IMG/VR virus record: IMGVR_UViG_3300033148_008281
Location: 1 to 32,228 of that record
Reading direction: 5' to 3' (one strand)
From: a virus
DNA: 32,228 nucleotides
Shown here: piece by piece, positions 1-5,554 of the stretch
Layout of the letters: every line of letters begins with the position of its first letter
Numbering within the stretch: position 1 is the stretch's first letter
The notes under the pieces: generated by a model
Told to the model about the DNA's origin: nothing
Databases searched by the model: none
What the model saw: only the letters and a program-made list of their open reading frames with translations
Made by a program: the position numbers and the translations under genes

Positions 1-255
1 TGTGTGTGTGCTTTCCTCTGTGTTTACACGGGCTTGGAACCGTCTGCCAAACTAGCAGGCCACATTAAAGTAGGGGAGTTTCGGATAGTTTCAATGGCAA
101 AGACACAACTCCCCAGGTGCCTTGCCGTCTAGTCGCTTAATTCGTTCTCCCGCACGACAAACCAAAGAGAATAGGGTTGTTTTTGGGGCAGGGGAACAAC
201 CAAACCTTAAATACAACGCATTCTTGTCCTTCCCGTGTGTATTGTGTTGAATCTT
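1..255. other. gene-free left end with several stem-loops
   Basis: No credible reading frame lies here. The stretch starts with a short TG run (1-10). It holds two neighbouring small hairpins: ACGG 28-31 with CCGT 40-43, and CTGC 44-47 with GCAG 55-58 (7-nt loop). An 8-bp pair follows (GGGGAGTT 73-80 with AACTCCCC 107-114), then a 7-bp pair (GGTTGTT 175-181 with AACAACC 195-201) just downstream of the 127-residue gene. Neither has the U-run of an intrinsic terminator. The first two hairpins recall T- and anticodon-arms, but no acceptor stem could be found. It may be the tail of a transcript, or part of a structured RNA running off the window. Confidence 0.35.
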
Positions 256-639
256 CTACCCAACAAACTGTGCTTTTCTACGGGCCTTCCTTTTGGCCCG
301 CTTGTTCTTATTCCTTCCCCGTCGCACATTCCCCCGCTTGTGTGTGTAATCCGCCATCCTACACACGTTCTCCAAGTCCGTCTCTTGTGATGCCTGTACT
401 GCCACTTCCCGCACAAGGGAGCCGCTTTCCGTGGAGCCAGACCAGAGAGCAACGGACTGTCTGTGAACTCCCCCCAGTTTCACGATGCCTATCTGGTTTA
501 GGTGCGGGTTCTCACAAAATCCCGCCTTCTGGGTGCGAGTCAACCCCTCTGCCTTTATCCACTCCTCCCATGTCTCTGAATTGGCGTCTTTTGCGGGAGG
601 AGGGAGATAGAAAGCCTTCCGAATGAATGTTGTGTCCAT
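256..639 (-). CDS. hypothetical basic protein, 127 aa
   Basis: The function is not recognised. The ATG at 639 follows the stop of the 40-residue gene by three bases, and a G-run (AGGGGG) upstream can act as ribosome binding site. The N-terminal half is mixed and Trp-containing (WEEW near residue 24). The last 30 residues are strongly basic (many K and R), suggesting nucleic-acid binding or an electrostatic tail. Base composition is richer in G+C than the genes to the right, like the rest of the left 2 kb. The reading frame is supported mainly by length and by its tight coupling to the upstream small gene. A chance frame cannot be excluded. Confidence 0.55.
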   Translation of the reverse strand: MDTTFIRKAFYLPPPAKDANSETWEEWIKAEGLTRTQKAGFCENPHLNQIGIVKLGGVHRQSVALWSGSTESGSLVREVAVQASQETDLENVCRMADYTHKRGNVRRGRNKNKRAKRKARRKAQFVG

Positions 640-642
640 TAT

Positions 643-765
643 CTACCCCCTGATGTGGTGAATGTAAATGTGTCTTTCCCCGTTGGCTTTCTTGTGCTTG
701 TAGAGTGCTGCCCCAATGGCATAAACCCAGCACAAGCCGATGAAAACAAGAGCAAAGGTGGTCAT
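643..765 (-). CDS. small single-pass membrane protein, 40 aa
   Basis: Residues 3-21 form one hydrophobic helix (TFALVFIGLCWVYAIGAAL), followed by a basic, His-rich tail, so a single-span inner-membrane protein is likely. The start at 765 is well supported: AGGAG at 772-776 sits six bases upstream. A promoter-like pair lies about 55-85 bases upstream. The next gene begins three bases after its stop, so the two probably form one transcript. Small phage membrane peptides of this shape include lysis accessory and host-takeover proteins, but nothing specific is recognisable. Confidence 0.7.
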   Translation of the reverse strand: MTTFALVFIGLCWVYAIGAALYKHKKANGERHIYIHHIRG

Positions 766-787
766 GTCTTTCTCCTAAAGTCAGACA

Positions 788-813
788 GTGTGCATGTGTG
801 TGTGTGTATGTGT
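788..813. repeat. TG dinucleotide tract
   Basis: An almost pure TG run with an uninterrupted core at 795-807. It falls in the leader of the 40-residue gene, so the transcript would carry a CA-rich stretch. A shorter TG run opens the window at 1-10. The tract could be length-variable between relatives. Confidence 0.8.
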
Positions 814-820
814 TAGTGGG

Positions 821-850
821 AGTGTACCCCAAGCTCTAACGCCACGTCAA
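821..850 (-). promoter_or_regulatory. sigma70-like promoter for the small-gene pair
   Basis: On the minus strand TTGACG (plus 845-850) is followed after 18 bases by TACACT (plus 821-826), matching the -35 and -10 consensus at five and four positions. Transcription would start near 814 and give a leader of about 50 bases rich in CA before the SD of the 40-residue gene. No other gene could use it. Confidence 0.45.
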
Positions 851-870
851 GGCCCATACACAAGTTAGAG

Positions 871-898
871 TATAGGTTTTTTGGCACGGGAACCTATA
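871..898. repeat. 8-bp inverted repeat TATAGGTT/AACCTATA
   Basis: TATAGGTT at 871-878 pairs perfectly with AACCTATA at 891-898 around a 12-base loop. It lies just upstream of the promoter-like site at 821-850 as the minus strand reads, so it could be an operator. It could also be the outermost hairpin of the structured region to its right. There is no U-run, so it is not a normal intrinsic terminator. Confidence 0.5.
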
Positions 899-946
899 AA
901 CCCGCCACCTACCTGCGCGTTATATTGCGCGGTTTCGCTTGGCCAC

Positions 947-1062
947 CTTGCAGGCAATGATTACTACTTGCGCGTTTTCCCTTGCTTTCTTGTGGTGTCG
1001 GCCCTAAAGCCCACAAGCCACAAAGGAATTGACTCGCGACTGGCATTAACCCAGCCTGCAAG
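947..1062. repeat. 9-bp inverted repeat closing a nested hairpin
   Basis: CTTGCAGGC (947-955) pairs perfectly with GCCTGCAAG (1054-1062). Nested inside, CTTGTGG (989-995) pairs with CCACAAG (1011-1017), with a further GGC/GCC option in its loop. It reads as a domain of the candidate RNA: a closing helix with an internal hairpin. Confidence 0.5.
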
Positions 1063-1268
1063 AGAAAAGCGCATGTAAAACCTAAGACTAGCCAACCCAA
1101 GCGCCCTATCTTGCAACCCGATGTTTCCCGGGCGAGATAGATTAAGTCGGCTCGAATCCAAAAGTCAAAAGTGTTAGCCCAGCCCCATGCTGCTACGATT
1201 GCTAACTTTACCGGGAATCAAATAACGCTAGACTCCACAAGCGAAAGCCGTTATCGTTGGCTTTACTA

Positions 1269-1374
1269 CGAGTGTGAAGTCACCACCTAAGCAGTTTGGA
1301 GACCTCGCTTACAAGGTCAGGGTGCTTCCGGAAACCCCATGCCGGAGAACTACTTAATCTGGACACTCGGTGGT
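1269..1374. other. interleaved helices: possible pseudoknot
   Basis: CGAGTGT (1269-1275) is complementary to ACACTCG (1363-1369). ACCACC (1282-1287) is complementary to GGTGGT (1369-1374). The order is a, b, a', b' with a' and b' adjacent, sharing one base, so the two helices could stack coaxially in a pseudoknot. The intervening 75 bases hold hairpins 1301-1305/1314-1318 and 1326-1331/1342-1347. The two helices could also be alternatives rather than coexisting. Confidence 0.4.
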
Positions 1375-1601
1375 TAAACAGGCCTCGGTTTTACCCTTAA
1401 CCCGTCCGGCTTTGTGCCGTGTCGAAAACCCTACAATATCGCTGGCTTAGCCGACCTTGGCTCTAACCGTGCGATACTCGGGAAAGATTCGACCCCATGC
1501 CTACCCTTCCAGATTGTTCGGCCTCATACTTACGACAATCGCTCACTCAGTTTCCCGAATGGTTGCAATCGCCGCTTGCATAAAAACATATACTGCTCGA
1601 A

Positions 1602-1936
1602 CCGTGCCAACTGCGTAAATGCTCGAAATCATTACGTTTCGGTTTTCGACGCAACGCATCAATCGCGACACAAAAGGCACGAAAACGAAAAAACGCAATG
1701 AAAACGCACGACACCAGAGTCGTGCCATTTGAGAAAGCTCAATAAAAACAGGCAACTCAACTATGACACGAGCGCGGCGCCTACCCATTCCCATGCCTTT
1801 GTCATACAATTTTACCGGTTCTCACTAAAACGAAACGGTTCTACGCAAAAAGTTGCAACTATGCAAAACTTTGTGCGCACTACAACGCATCTAATGCGAC
1901 GTGACAAAAAACGTCAGCTGTTTCGAGTTGGCACGG
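1602..1936. repeat. 11-bp long-range inverted repeat
   Basis: CCGTGCCAACT (1602-1612) is perfectly complementary to AGTTGGCACGG (1926-1936), enclosing 313 bases. Inside lie a compact hairpin (1706-1712 with 1719-1725), CGCAT/ATGCG (1886-1890 with 1894-1898), GACGT/ACGTC (1898-1902 with 1911-1915), and the palindromes GTGCGCAC (1872-1879) and AGTTGCAACT (1851-1860). It could be the closing helix of a second domain. Confidence 0.45.
1706..1725. repeat. 7-bp hairpin GCACGAC/GTCGTGC
   Basis: A perfect 7-bp stem with a six-base loop, the most compact stable hairpin of the gene-free region. No T-run follows on either strand, so it is more likely a structural element than a terminator. Confidence 0.55.
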
Positions 1937-2202
1937 ATCTTGCGCCCCCGAAAACAGAACTTCTCAAAGATTTTAATAGATTTTTTTTAGGACCAGAAAC
2001 GGCCATAGACCTTTTTAACGCCACACTCTCAAAAACAATACCTCTCCCACCCCACTATCTTAACACAGACTCTCACTCTCTTTCACCCACCTCCAAACAA
2101 AAATATATCCAGAATTGACAAATAATTAGGTTAATGTTTTTAGGCACTTAAAAGCATAAATAATACCTTAAAAAATCTTTCACCCACATACTTTTTGTCC
2201 TT
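1937..2202. other. AT-rich spacer downstream of the minus-strand gene array
   Basis: No gene is seen. The stretch contains a run of eight T (1981-1988) and an otherwise AT-rich tract. No GC-rich stem precedes a U-run on either strand, so no intrinsic terminator is visible for the long leftward transcript. A plus-strand TTGACA near 2115 lacks a matching -10. Confidence 0.5.
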
Positions 2203-2640
2203 TTATATAATTGCTAATACTCCCTTGCGAATTATTAAAAACCCCCTAATCCTTTTCTTTGTTGTTTTTGCCACACATGATATAAACTGTTTGTTTTGAT
2301 TTTTTGAACGATTTGCGAGGACCTCTAAAATAACAATACGTCCATATCTGCTTCTTCCTTTCCCATCTTTAACAGCACTTAGGGATTTCTCACAAGCCGC
2401 AATAACTTGATTTAAATCATGTTTTAAAACCAGCTTTGATAAATTATTGGCGGTTAGGTTAAAAACGACAGGGTAAGTTCCCGGCTCCTCCCATCCCTCT
2501 ATACTCCGATACACACCCCAGTACTTCCCCAGACTAAAAGAGATTGAAACAATGGGCTTTAAATATGCTCTAACCTTGACTTTAGATTTTAAAGTAGTCC
2601 AAGGCCCTGGTTGAATTAAAAGCGGTTCTGGTTTCTTCAT
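2203..2640 (-). CDS. hypothetical protein, 145 aa
   Basis: Not recognised. The start ATG follows the stop of the glycine-rich protein by one base, indicating translational coupling. The sequence is basic with alternating hydrophobic stretches (for example IVSISFSLG and GRIVILEVLA), fitting a small beta-rich fold. It is the last gene of the continuous leftward array. Its neighbour resembles a virion protein, so a structural or assembly role is possible but unsupported. Confidence 0.65.
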   Translation of the reverse strand: MKKPEPLLIQPGPWTTLKSKVKVRAYLKPIVSISFSLGKYWGVYRSIEGWEEPGTYPVVFNLTANNLSKLVLKHDLNQVIAACEKSLSAVKDGKGRSRYGRIVILEVLANRSKNQNKQFISCVAKTTKKRIRGFLIIRKGVLAII

Positions 2641-2641
2641 G

Positions 2642-3142
2642 TTATTGTTGGATTTTGCTTAATAGTGTGGATTTTAGTATCCTTGAATTTTCCTCACACT
2701 GATAACCTTGCCAATCACCAGCAACTTGGTAATGATAGATACAAGACTTGTACTCGATGGCAATGTATGTGCAACCATTGAGCGCACTGGTGGAAAATAT
2801 AAGCTTATTGTTCTTGGCAAAAGAAACCTGTGCCGCAGATCCAAACATTCCAAGAGCAAGCAATCGCCCATCAGCATACACCTTGTATGGTATTTTATTA
2901 ACAGGGACTCTTAAAACATAGTAGCCTTTATCTTGGGTGTTAGTAGTGCCAGTGCCGAAAACCCAAGTTCCCGCATTTGGCACAATTCCTTGATCGAGAG
3001 TTCCTGCTCCCGCATTTGGGAAATAGACATTACCCGTAGTAGAGGCTCCCGTGTAAAAAGAACCGTTACCCGCAGTAACACTTCCTATGCACCCAGCAGT
3101 TCCCGTTACATAATTCGGATCCCAGATGTTAGTATTTGCCAT
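2642..3142 (-). CDS. glycine/threonine/asparagine-rich protein, probably virion surface
   Basis: 166 residues. The first 70 are rich in G, T, N and A with short repeats (NAGAGT, NAGTWVFGTGTTN), a composition typical of phage decoration proteins, fibres and tail tips. The C-terminal half is more globular with several Cys. The ribosome binding site is strong: AGGAGGT eight bases before the ATG, inside the end of the upstream gene, whose TAA overlaps the ATG (TAATG). The strong site suggests high expression, as expected for a structural protein. The assignment rests on composition only. Confidence 0.6.
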   Translation of the reverse strand: MANTNIWDPNYVTGTAGCIGSVTAGNGSFYTGASTTGNVYFPNAGAGTLDQGIVPNAGTWVFGTGTTNTQDKGYYVLRVPVNKIPYKVYADGRLLALGMFGSAAQVSFAKNNKLIFSTSALNGCTYIAIEYKSCIYHYQVAGDWQGYQCEENSRILKSTLLSKIQQ

Positions 3143-3393
3143 TATTTACCTCCTGTAGATTTAACCCACATATATTGATCTTCCATAGTTAGTCGTATAG
3201 TTTGAGTTTTCTCTCCCTTGTTCCAATGAATCAGTATATCAGTTGATTCATTTATGTATTCCACTTTACTTTTCCATCCTTCCTCTCCCAACAGCACACA
3301 TATCTTCCAATTTTGAGGGCGGGGACTGGACCTAAGAAACATGTCTTTTGAGGTCTGTATGAGCCCTTCCATTGATTTAATCAGATTTTTCAT
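3142..3393 (-). CDS. hypothetical protein, 83 aa
   Basis: Not recognised. The stop overlaps the start of the glycine-rich protein (TAATG). The start has AAGG eight bases upstream. The fold is probably small alpha/beta, with several Trp (QNWKICVLL, IHWNKGE, YMWVK). A tiny frame at 3398-3433 (11 codons) precedes it and could be a leader that couples it to the upstream repeat protein. Confidence 0.6.
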   Translation of the reverse strand: MKNLIKSMEGLIQTSKDMFLRSSPRPQNWKICVLLGEEGWKSKVEYINESTDILIHWNKGEKTQTIRLTMEDQYMWVKSTGGK

Positions 3394-3397
3394 GGTT

Positions 3398-3433
3398 TTA
3401 CCTTATGCCATAGTTCTCTTGTGCCCTGTCCAT
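3398..3433 (-). other. possible 11-codon leader frame
   Basis: An ATG at 3433 sits ten bases after AGGAGG, which is itself inside the last codons of the HREDGPA-repeat gene. The frame runs 11 codons to a TAA five bases before the ATG of the 83-residue gene. It is too short to judge as a protein. The AGGAGG has no other close start, so a coupling leader is plausible. Confidence 0.3.
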
Positions 3434-3438
3434 ATCGA

Positions 3439-3717
3439 CTATTTCCTCCTCAACTCATACATACCGTCGACTTCTATTGTTTTTCCTTCGTGGTCGTCTT
3501 TATTTACCTTGGCCTTCCATTGTTCTTCTGTTAAGCATACCCCGTTTAAATACCAAGATTTTCTTCCATTGACATATTCAATCGCAGGCCCATCTTCTCT
3601 GTGTAGCTTATTATTAAGCCACCAGGAGCTACTTTTATCAGGCCATTCAACTGCTGGCCCATTTTCTCTGTGGTATTCATTTGTGTCCCACTTACCAGCG
3701 AACAGTTTTTTGGCCAT
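3439..3717 (-). CDS. HREDGPA/MORN-like repeat protein
   Basis: 92 residues from the ATG at 3717, with repeats of the form H-R-E-[ND]-G-P-A-[VI]-E followed by aromatic K-S-W-W/Y-L-N. This is the small-repeat pattern seen in many phage and bacterial proteins annotated as MORN-like or YwqK-like. No catalytic residues are known for the type. Its own start has a poor ribosome binding site. An overlapping frame (3692-3742) encodes what looks like the missing N-terminus, so this may be the larger part of a frameshifted gene. It lies downstream of purA with an 88-base spacer, unusually long here. Confidence 0.65.
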   Translation of the reverse strand: MAKKLFAGKWDTNEYHRENGPAVEWPDKSSSWWLNNKLHREDGPAIEYVNGRKSWYLNGVCLTEEQWKAKVNKDDHEGKTIEVDGMYELRRK

Positions 3718-3742
3718 CAACTTCTACTCTGTATTTGATCAT
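3692..3742 (-). pseudogene. N-terminal fragment of the HREDGPA-repeat gene in another frame
   Basis: The ATG at 3742 has AAGGG five bases upstream and opens a 16-codon frame (MIKYRVEVDGQKTVRW) ending at TAA 3692-3694. Skipping one base after the TGG codon enters the downstream repeat frame at KWDTNEYHREN. This restores a full repeat comparable to WWLNNKLHRED later in the protein. Either a frameshift mutation, a sequencing error or a +1 shift at the TAA could explain it. The 12-mer AACTTCTACTCT occurs at 3719-3730 and again at 3768-3779. Confidence 0.45.
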
Positions 3743-3808
3743 TGTTTCCCTTGCAATATTATTTGTTAACTTCTACTCTTTTTATCTTCCCGCTCTTCCG
3801 TAATATTG

Positions 3809-4756
3809 TCACGCCTCTATTAAATCACCACTTGGAGCCTCGGAGAACCATTTAATTTGCGGAAACTTACTCATTAAGAATTCCTTATAGAGATCGAGAT
3901 TGCCGATTGTTTTTAGGCTCCCTCCATCATAAACACATATATTTGGGAAGTCTTTCAGAATATCCAGTTTGGTTACCACTACTTCGTCTGGATTTACAAT
4001 TGAAAACGCATAACGGAGCTGATCCATATCATTCCAGTAACACCTCCTTGGTCTTCCGGTAGTAGTTCCGTATTCATTGCCCAAAACTGTCAAGTCCGGA
4101 ATTGGATCATAATGAGGAGGCCCATCACCAACGCGAGTGGTATACCCTTTCATAACGCCTATTGTGTGATAAATGCGGTGAGCCATAGAGGGCATAATAG
4201 AGGATGATGTAACATAAGGATAATGCCCATGATCCACATCTAGCATAATTCCTTGGGCTCCCTCAAACAAAGCAGACTCACTGTATGAAATGGGTGGCAA
4301 TCCTCTGTATAACTTGGGTTTTTCGGTCCCTGTGAAGAATTGTTTCGCCCTAATACCCTTTTTTAACGCCCTGTCAGCATATACATAAGCAATACCAGAT
4401 TTAGTTGTTCCCAGCCCGCTTCCACTTGAATCTAACTCCTTGTGTTTTGCCGAAATCATATGCACAGATTCATTGATGTATATATCACTAACCGACATGT
4501 TTAACGAAGAGAGTTCCCTTTTGAGTTTGGAGTAGTCTATAACCATACCGGCATCCAGCGCTATTTTCTTTCCAAACACTGCTCCCGCCGGAATATGATG
4601 AAGTTTGTGCACCTGCCCATCTAAATCATAAACGGTATGACCGGCATTTGGACCACCGCAAAACCGTATTGACCACTCGTAATCTTTTATGAAATATGCA
4701 CTTACACGTCCCTTTGCTTCGTCTCCATATTGTAATCCTATAATTACTGTTTTCAT
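3809..4756 (-). CDS. purA: adenylosuccinate synthetase, short archaeal-type
   Basis: 315 residues. The family makes adenylosuccinate from IMP, aspartate and GTP, the committed step to AMP. Visible motifs are the P-loop-like GDEAKGR near residue 11, keeping the catalytic Asp; NAGHTV near 35; GTTKSGI near 120; FEGAQGIMLDVDHGHYPYVTSS; TRVGDGP; TTGRPRR; and VVTKLDIL. It is much shorter than the ~430-residue bacterial enzyme and matches the size of archaeal PurA, the group that phage PurZ (dGMP-using) resembles. The start at 4756 is chosen over one five codons earlier because it forms ATGA with the upstream stop and has GGAAG eight bases before. It shares the array with a GMP reductase-like enzyme. 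Whether it uses IMP or dGMP cannot be told by eye. Confidence 0.88.
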   Translation of the reverse strand: MKTVIIGLQYGDEAKGRVSAYFIKDYEWSIRFCGGPNAGHTVYDLDGQVHKLHHIPAGAVFGKKIALDAGMVIDYSKLKRELSSLNMSVSDIYINESVHMISAKHKELDSSGSGLGTTKSGIAYVYADRALKKGIRAKQFFTGTEKPKLYRGLPPISYSESALFEGAQGIMLDVDHGHYPYVTSSSIMPSMAHRIYHTIGVMKGYTTRVGDGPPHYDPIPDLTVLGNEYGTTTGRPRRCYWNDMDQLRYAFSIVNPDEVVVTKLDILKDFPNICVYDGGSLKTIGNLDLYKEFLMSKFPQIKWFSEAPSGDLIEA

Positions 4757-5067
4757 TTTTTCGACTTCCATAGTTTTTTGTTTTTAATTGCCGCTCTAAC
4801 ACCATCTTCTCCATTTGATCTAAACTCATCTAGCAAATTTACAGCAAAATCTAACGACGTAGAACTATCCCAAAACATCTTATCTTTTACGTCCCCCAAA
4901 TCCGACAACAAAAATGAATATTTTCTCTTATGACAATCATGTGAAACCCCGACAGTCCATTGTGCCGTTAAGGGGTTAACACTGTCTAATTTCACGAACC
5001 AACAAGAATATCGAACATCTGAAAACTCTGCAGACATATCGAAATTATAAACATTACTTGATTTCAT
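4753..5067 (-). CDS. hypothetical protein, 104 aa
   Basis: Not recognised. It is coupled to purA by an ATGA overlap and has its own good site (GGGAG five bases before ATG). Several aromatic residues lie in the first half and an amphipathic helix with a basic tail closes it. Its position next to purA is the only hint of role. Confidence 0.65.
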   Translation of the reverse strand: MKSSNVYNFDMSAEFSDVRYSCWFVKLDSVNPLTAQWTVGVSHDCHKRKYSFLLSDLGDVKDKMFWDSSTSLDFAVNLLDEFRSNGEDGVRAAIKNKKLWKSKK

Positions 5068-5078
5068 TCAATCTCCCG

Positions 5079-5300
5079 TCATTTTACTATTAGCTCGTTC
5101 CAGTCAATTTTTATCTCAACCCGCTCCCCTGTGTCCAAAATAACAGAAATGCCCTCATCTTCTATAGTAAATCTTGTTATTTCACGATCGGGATGGGTAT
5201 CTTTTAAAAACTCTTCTATTATTTTTTTAAGTTCTTCAGAGTCTATCTCAACACTTTTAAACTCTTTCCCTATTGCCTCGGATAAAGTAATTGTTTTCAT
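5079..5300 (-). CDS. hypothetical acidic protein, 73 aa
   Basis: Not recognised. The sequence is charged and Glu-rich, with a helix (EELKKIIEEFLKD) followed by beta-like segments (RFTIEDEGISVILD, RVEIKIDW). GGGAG lies seven bases before the ATG. It is a typical small phage protein between the GroES-fusion gene and purA. Confidence 0.65.
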   Translation of the reverse strand: MKTITLSEAIGKEFKSVEIDSEELKKIIEEFLKDTHPDREITRFTIEDEGISVILDTGERVEIKIDWNELIVK

Positions 5301-5317
5301 TGAGTAACTCCCGCAGT

Positions 5318-5554
5318 TTATTTTTCTCCTAACATCTTTTTAATATCTTCTCCGGCCTTTTCTACTGCTTCTTTAGACGGATTCATGGGCCTTAAGTGAT
5401 CGACAAGCAAAACCAAAAGAATCGCCAAATCTTTTTCGGAGATTTGAGTGTTGTCTTCGATTCCGCGCTTTAAGGTGGAATAATGTTTCTCTACTTCCTC
5501 CCACCTATTCGACCCTTTATTTATCAGATCATCTATCATTTCAAAAAAGTTCAC
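5318..5554 (-). CDS. hypothetical helical protein, 78 aa
   Basis: Not recognised. It is predicted to be all helical and acidic, with a hydrophobic central helix (EKDLAILLVLLVDHL). It starts with GTG at 5554, overlapping the stop of the GIY-YIG/GroES gene (GTGA), with GAGGAGGAA just upstream, so it is probably translated in step with that gene. Confidence 0.65.
   Translation of the reverse strand: MNFFEMIDDLINKGSNRWEEVEKHYSTLKRGIEDNTQISEKDLAILLVLLVDHLRPMNPSKEAVEKAGEDIKKMLGEK

Larger units (their letters stand above)
871..1936. ncRNA. candidate large structured RNA (GOLLD/ROOL-like size)
   Basis: From 766 to 2202 no frame has a proper start and ribosome binding site, whereas the remaining 30 kb has hardly any spacer. 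G+C is close to one half here and clearly lower to the right. Many complementary pairs are present: 947-955 with 1054-1062; 989-995 with 1011-1017; 1106-1113 with 1133-1140; 1173-1178 with 1201-1206; 1226-1229 with 1240-1243, directly abutting 1244-1250 with 1258-1264; 1301-1305 with 1314-1318; 1326-1331 with 1342-1347; 1387-1392 with 1425-1430; 1478-1485 with 1551-1558; and 1602-1612 with 1926-1936. G-U pairs that would extend helices favour the plus strand about as often as the minus, so no strand is called. GOLLD and ROOL RNAs of 0.5-0.9 kb are known from phages, but no family motif was recognised. Short pairs also occur by chance. Confidence 0.4.

Noticed and set aside
28-58. tRNA-like paired arms
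   Set aside because: A T-arm-like and an anticodon-arm-like hairpin are adjacent, but the T loop does not fit the consensus, the anticodon loop lacks U33, and no acceptor stem closes the unit.
1381-1440. tmRNA 5' end (GGGTTTTCGACACGG on the minus strand)
   Set aside because: It resembles the start of a tmRNA, but no matching 3' acceptor half and no tag reading frame (alanine codons to stop) could be found nearby.
1479-1557. tRNA-like acceptor stem CGGGAAA/TTTCCCG
   Set aside because: The 7-bp stem and spacing of about 79 bases look like a tRNA, but no T-arm or D-arm pairs inside. It is listed as part of the structured region instead.
1414-1701. 95-codon plus-strand open frame in the gene-free region
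   Set aside because: No ribosome binding site, no recognisable domain, and it runs against the direction of every supported gene. Its span overlaps several inverted repeats.
1543-1809. 88-codon minus-strand open frame
   Set aside because: No good start signal, no similarity, and composition like the structured DNA around it.
1729-2118. 129-codon plus-strand open frame
   Set aside because: It would start at TTG without a ribosome binding site and has low-complexity, Thr/Ser/His-rich composition without a domain.
2114-2145. TTGACA promoter on the plus strand
   Set aside because: No -10 hexamer at 16-19 bases, and it would read against all genes.
3809-4756. Calling the PurA-like gene PurZ
   Set aside because: The catalytic Asp of GDEAKGR is kept, and the partner genes datZ and mazZ are not in the window; the sequence alone does not prove dGMP use.
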